A stretch of 64,000 nucleotides of DNA. It comes from Anarhynchus alexandrinus. Lineage: Eukaryota > Chordata > Aves > Charadriiformes > Charadriidae. This document shows, piece after piece, positions 59,452 through 64,000 of this stretch. The notes below the pieces were generated by a model that saw only the letters and a list, made by a program, of their open reading frames with translations, had not been told where the DNA came from and did not search any database. Positions within the stretch are counted from its first letter, which is position 1; each line of letters begins with the position of its first letter. Location: positions 1,588,509 to 1,652,508 of the forward strand of contig VUYV01000177.1 of the NCBI GenBank assembly GCA_008711295.1, given 5' to 3'. The position numbers and the translations under genes were made by a program.

Positions 59452-62400
59452 TAGGCTGTTGCAAACATTTAGTTTTCTGCTGATTTTTTCCATTAGTTTT
59501 TCTAACGGAAAGTTAACCAGATAGTATTTTCAAATATTTTTCAAGTCCAGAAAACCCCAGTTCTCCACACAAAAAGCCTTGTAAACATCATATGATTGGA
59601 GCATTGGAGTCTCTAAAGTGTCTCAGTAATCTTTTCTCATCTCTTTAAAGTTTCTGCATCACAGCTCCACAGAAAGGTGTGGACAGATACACAAAAATAC
59701 ATGCATACCAAAATCACAAAATATGAAAAGTCTTAGAAATCTCTGACATAGAAAATACTAAGAACAGAGTCAGCAGAGAAAGCCCTAAAGCAAAACCTGG
59801 CAAACAATGACATTAGGAAGAGCTTTATGTGTTTCACTTTGAAGGCTGGATATAACTCTTATGTGGTTGGGAGGGTTGTGCTCCCGCTCTCTGCTATACA
59901 ACAGGGAGCACTTGCCATACCAAGAAAACCTAGTGGAGGAACAAGAATATGATATTGCCCTTTATCCCCAGGAAATCTGACTCTCACAGTATGCCCAACT
60001 ATGACAAACTCTGTAAAGAAAAGTTGAGATTAGATCTTCCCAGGGTGTCTTTTCTGATGGAGCTGGAGAGAAACTCCTGCTGATGCTTGATGAGAAAGGG
60101 AAATTGGAAACGTATGTCCTCTTGTAAACACAGGCAAAATGGAAGATGCGCTAGCATGGAAGAAGATACAGTTGTCTGAAGCCCAATAATATCAAATACA
60201 AGAACAAGTTGTCCCAAGAGCAAGATTTATTAGCCAATATGCAAACTACCAGCAGGACCTGAAATTTCTCAGATCCAAGAGGACTGAGAACTGGTGTTTG
60301 TTTTTCTCATGATCTTTTTCTGAGTTCACAGTACCCACAGCTAATGAGAGGTTCAATCTGGAATTTCCTACCTGGCAACTTTTTGAAGTCAAATGCATGG
60401 ATAGATGACAGGTAAGGAGACTCACACGGTTAAAGAGGTTGTGAAATTGGAATTTTTTAAGTAGAAACTGAAGGCTTACGCTCGATTTACATGACTGTGA
60501 AAACACTTTTGATATGACATCTGATGGGCATTGGTGATAGAGCAGAAACCTGGAGACAGGAGAAACTAATCTCTCTCTCCCTCTTTGTGTCTTTCCTGAA
60601 GAAGGTTCTAGCCCTGCATGGCTTCTTAGCTTCAAAATCCCTATATGACTGCAAGGAAAACTCCGAAAACTTAACATTTGGTTAGTTTTACCATAACATA
60701 CCAAAACACAATCTAGTGTTACTAGAACCCAATTTCCTCTTGTTTGGCCCTAGACTCCCGATTCTATATACATGTATACATATCTACCAACAGGCACATT
60801 GCCTGCTAGAGCATTACACGTTACCTACATAAGGAATTCTATTAGGACATCAAAGTGCACGAAGTTTAACATACTGAATAGCTTGGTGCTTCAAGAAGAT
60901 GTAAAGCTTTTGAGGGCAATTTGTAGCAAATGGCCACGTGCCAAACAAACTGCAGTGCAACAAGTGACTAATGTCTTTGCTGATATCCCCTATTTCTCTG
61001 CCAGCATCCCGCAGCAAATCCTGCAGTAAACTGGCAGCTCCACTCAAGTGCATGAGGCTGAGGTAATTGATATCTGCTGGGAATCTGCCTCTTCTCAGCT
61101 ATGTATTTTTTTGGGCAGCCGCTCACAACTAAAATCTACCCTTGGAGAACTGAGGTAGCACTGTTCCACATGTAAATATAGCCACTTAAATTTGTGCTCC
61201 CATCCCCCCAAATTACAAGGATACTTAAAAACAGAGTGCTGCTGAGCTTTTTTTCAAGCCAAAGAAATAATGCTTATTTATAGCAGCCAGGCACTAGACC
61301 TCCCGTAAAAATTACAGCTCTCCTACTTTGAGAGCCAACAGCCTGCATTATGATGGGGAAAAAAAAATAAATATTAAAAATAATCAAACAATGCATTCTT
61401 CACTATTGGGACTGAAGGACTATTGCTTCTTGGAGTAAGTCCTAGAGGTGCCAATATTAAGCCACAGATTGAGAGGCAGACCTGATCAGAGGCAATTAGC
61501 TGGTGACAATTTCTGTACCTACGTTTACACAGCAGCTTCACACCAAAGCTGAATACAAGACTCAAGTGTTCTGACGAAAAGTCCAGCATGCCACTCGCCT
61601 GCCAGCAGGCACTCTTCTGGAACCAGAGTCTCCTCCAGTCAACTCCCGAGGCAGCCAGTACCAAAAGCTCAGTGCTCATATAGGAAGACACTCGCATCAT
61701 GAGGTTCATGTGCTGGATATAACAGAGAAGTTTCTATCTTTTGGCCACTGAACATGAGGTATTTTAGGAACATGTTAAACATAAGAAATATTTTGAAGGA
61801 CATGAATGGATGGAATGGGCAACCAGTCCTAGCAGCACTAATGCAATTCAGAATGTGCAAGAGCAGCTAAAAATGCTTCAGAATTAATGACAATAAATAG
61901 AAAACAGCCATTAAGATAAAAGTTTCCATCCCACTTCATCAAGCACAGGTACAATATTCCCTGCATTATCTTGTTTAACTGAGTTAACTTCTAAAAAGAT
62001 ATCATCGATTGTGTTACTTTTATAGCCTGTGGAGTATATTGCAAGTACATGACCTGTCTAACACTTGAAAGAAGAACTCAGGAGAAACTAAAATCTAAAC
62101 CATAAAATATGGTAAAAGTGTGGCTTATAAATAGATGCAAAAATATTTGCCATAGTTTTCAGATGTAGCAAGTTCTATAGATAGGATTCAGAAAGGTCAG
62201 TTATAGCTTTCAGAAACTTCTTTATAAACACTTCATTAAAAAAATTAATGATAACAAGAAATGATATTACAGATATTGCATTAGTTACAAATATAGTTCT
62301 CAGTAGAATTGGAGAACCCAGACCATCTGCTCAAAGTGCCAAGGACAACCACTTTACTTCAGCAAACATAAATAAAGATGTGCCACAAAGACAGGCCCAC

Positions 62401-62570
62401 TGCAGTTTAGTGGATTTGCTGTTAAAAAGGGAAACCGGTTTGGTTTCTCAGCACATGGCTGATGCAGCTTTATGAATGAAATGAAGGAGATAACAGTATT
62501 TACTAATGAGTCCTCACCACTGATTTGATTGTTTGTTCTTCTTGGTATTTATTAACATGATTACCTCTGA
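59452..62570. other. AT-rich non-coding sequence
   Basis: Minus-strand frames of 152 (60246-60704) and 111 codons (61374-61709) match nothing I know and lack exon-like boundaries. No RNA gene or clear repeat was recognised. Confidence 0.5.
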
Positions 62571-63180
62571 GGGGAGAGAAAAAAAATATTTATTTTTTAT
62601 CTAAGCATTTTACATGTGCTTGCGCCAAGTTTAACAGTTGCCAGCTGTAAAACAGCAGAATATTTACAGCAGGCTCTAACAGCAGCCACAGCTTATGGAG
62701 ACTGCCCCTGGCAAGCTGTTGAAGTTTCTCCTTGAATGGGTCTTAGCTAAACTGTAATGCATAAAATCATACCTTCAGTGCACAGCGATCTGGGTTTGGG
62801 TTTTTTTTCCGCTCCTGTTTTAAATTTTCTTTTATTTAAATGCAGCATTTCAAGTTCCTCTATTGAGTTTTTACAAAGATCTGAGAGAAACAAAGCATCA
62901 ATCTGAAAGATTAAGAAAATACACTCTATCTGTTCCTATGGTTATTTTAAATCAGTTTTATGCAGGCTTTGACGGGGTCTATTAAATCAAAAGCCAAAGA
63001 TTGAAGTGGCAGTTCCAGCAGAATTGAATAAAAGCTAAAATAACTGCAGTCAAATAAAGGGTCAAAGCCTATGTACTGCTTTAAGAGCAACTTTCTTTTA
63101 TTTGTAACAATGATTTTTAAGCTGCTAAATATTCTGAGTAAAGAAAGATGCAAATGAGAGGCACCAAACTGAGGCCCAAT
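62571..63180. promoter_or_regulatory. Candidate conserved non-coding element / enhancer
   Basis: A 600-base AT-rich block without simple repeats, rich in homeodomain and MEF2/POU-like strings (TTTTATTTAAATGCAG near 62829, GTCTATTAAATCAAAAGCC near 62977, AGATGCAAATGAG near 63148) and without recognised repeats or a convincing gene. Its texture resembles vertebrate developmental enhancers. Conservation was not tested. The 95-codon minus-strand frame at 62947-63234 is taken as chance. Confidence 0.25.
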
Positions 63181-63426
63181 CCAACAGAAGCTTTCCCTGG
63201 TGTCAGTGCCTCTGGACCTGGCCCAGTACCACAATCATATAACCTCTCCAGAGATTTTTCTCCAAAAGCTGTGTGCCCTACGTACCACCACAAGTGATTT
63301 CAGTGAGAGGTTGACATTCATCTCCAAGAAGGCTCCATCCCACTCTGTTTCAGATTCCACACTTCAGTACATTAACAGAGCACAAGTGAAAACACAAGAA
63401 TGGCCACACCACATCAGACACGGTCC

Positions 63427-63508
63427 ACTTAGCCAAGAAGCCTGTTTGCTGTAAGAGATGATACAGGACTTAGCCAAGAAGCCTGTTTGCTGTAAGAGAT
63501 GATACAGG
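63427..63508. repeat. Perfect 41-bp tandem duplication
   Basis: Two adjacent, identical 41-base copies (63427-63467 and 63468-63508) begin ACTTAGCCAAGAAGCC and end GATGATACAGG. Identity over 41 bases with no spacer indicates a very recent duplication, or an assembly duplication. A plus-strand frame (63200-63454) ends inside the array. Confidence 0.97.
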
Positions 63509-64000
63509 AAAGAATATAAAACCAGGAAAATATATTCTCATGGGTTCCAGCCTTAAACAATAGCAGCTTTTTGAGATAAAATTCAGATGCACACAATGGT
63601 ATTAAAAAAGCTATTGATCCACCATGACTTTGCGAGAGATACCTTCTCTTTTTTCTAAAACTGTTGTCTGATAACTCAGTGGAAAATCCTCAAGGCTTTT
63701 CCCGAGAAACACTGATATTTTTTCTGTATATATATTTCTACTTATTTTTTTTTCTTCTTCATGGCATTACTGATCTTAAAGACCTCATATCCTCTTACAC
63801 TGTGAGAATTCAAACAAGCCTGTGCAAGACACTCAGTGATACTCTGAGCTGTGAACGTGTCTTCATTTCTCCATTTTGTGCGAGTCCTATATCGTACCCA
63901 TTTAATGATACCTATAGCCATATTAAACAATACTACAATATAGCACAGGCCACAGCATTGCAAGAGCACAGCTTTTCAGAGGAAAAAAGGTCAAAATCAA
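63509..64000. other. AT-rich non-coding sequence at the window edge
   Basis: Only a 75-codon unrecognised minus-strand frame and short T/TA-rich runs (63718-63752) are seen. Confidence 0.5.

Noticed and set aside
1..64000. CRISPR arrays, bacterial operons, riboswitches, phage or plasmid features
   Set aside because: The sequence is vertebrate nuclear DNA; no regularly spaced direct repeats or prokaryotic gene layout occur.
1..64000. tRNA, rRNA or snRNA genes
   Set aside because: No A/B-box-containing cloverleaf, rRNA segment or U-RNA sequence was recognised by eye; a tRNAscan or Rfam search would be decisive.

Overview
This is vertebrate genomic DNA, most likely from a bird. It is AT-rich and almost free of coding sequence. 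Its clear interspersed repeats are CR1 LINEs, two of them fairly recent and 5'-truncated and two very old, and I saw no Alu-like, B1-like or L1-like elements. Faint SINE-like and palindromic relics are also present. Low repeat density with CR1 as the main family fits birds best; turtle or crocodile is possible but less likely.

Layout. About 1-27.6 kb is AT-rich non-coding sequence with one recent CR1 (about 5.34-6.33 kb, minus strand), one ancient CR1 (about 23.04-23.47 kb, minus strand) and several short relics. About 27.62-28.97 kb is a strong CpG island, broken by a 325-base run of N (28235-28559) at its most GC-rich point. It is almost certainly a promoter and first-exon region. Good donor-like sites lie on both sides of the gap (plus strand at 28977/28978, minus strand at 28184/28183), but I cannot name the gene. 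About 29-64 kb is again AT-rich non-coding sequence, with an ancient CR1 (about 44.53-44.95 kb, plus strand), a second recent CR1 (about 45.90-46.62 kb, minus strand), MIR/CORE-SINE-like relics, an 18-bp purine-rich minisatellite, a G16 tract and several short tandem duplications.

I recognise no protein-coding exon of a cellular gene. The longest open frames outside CR1 and the gap (165 and 174 codons) resemble nothing I know and are about what chance gives in 64 kb. G/C skew, counted by hand on a few lines, leans C>G left of the CpG island and G>C right of it. That would fit transcription leaving the island leftward on the minus strand and perhaps also rightward on the plus strand, so the flanks may be first introns of one or two divergent genes.

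Nothing here supports a novel enzymatic or defence system. The most interesting non-standard signal is a set of short relics sharing a CATTGAYTTCAATG-like palindromic core, scattered on both sides of the promoter, together with a few AT-rich homeodomain-motif blocks that look like conserved enhancers. Ancient-repeat calls rest on remembered consensus patterns and need a repeat-library search.
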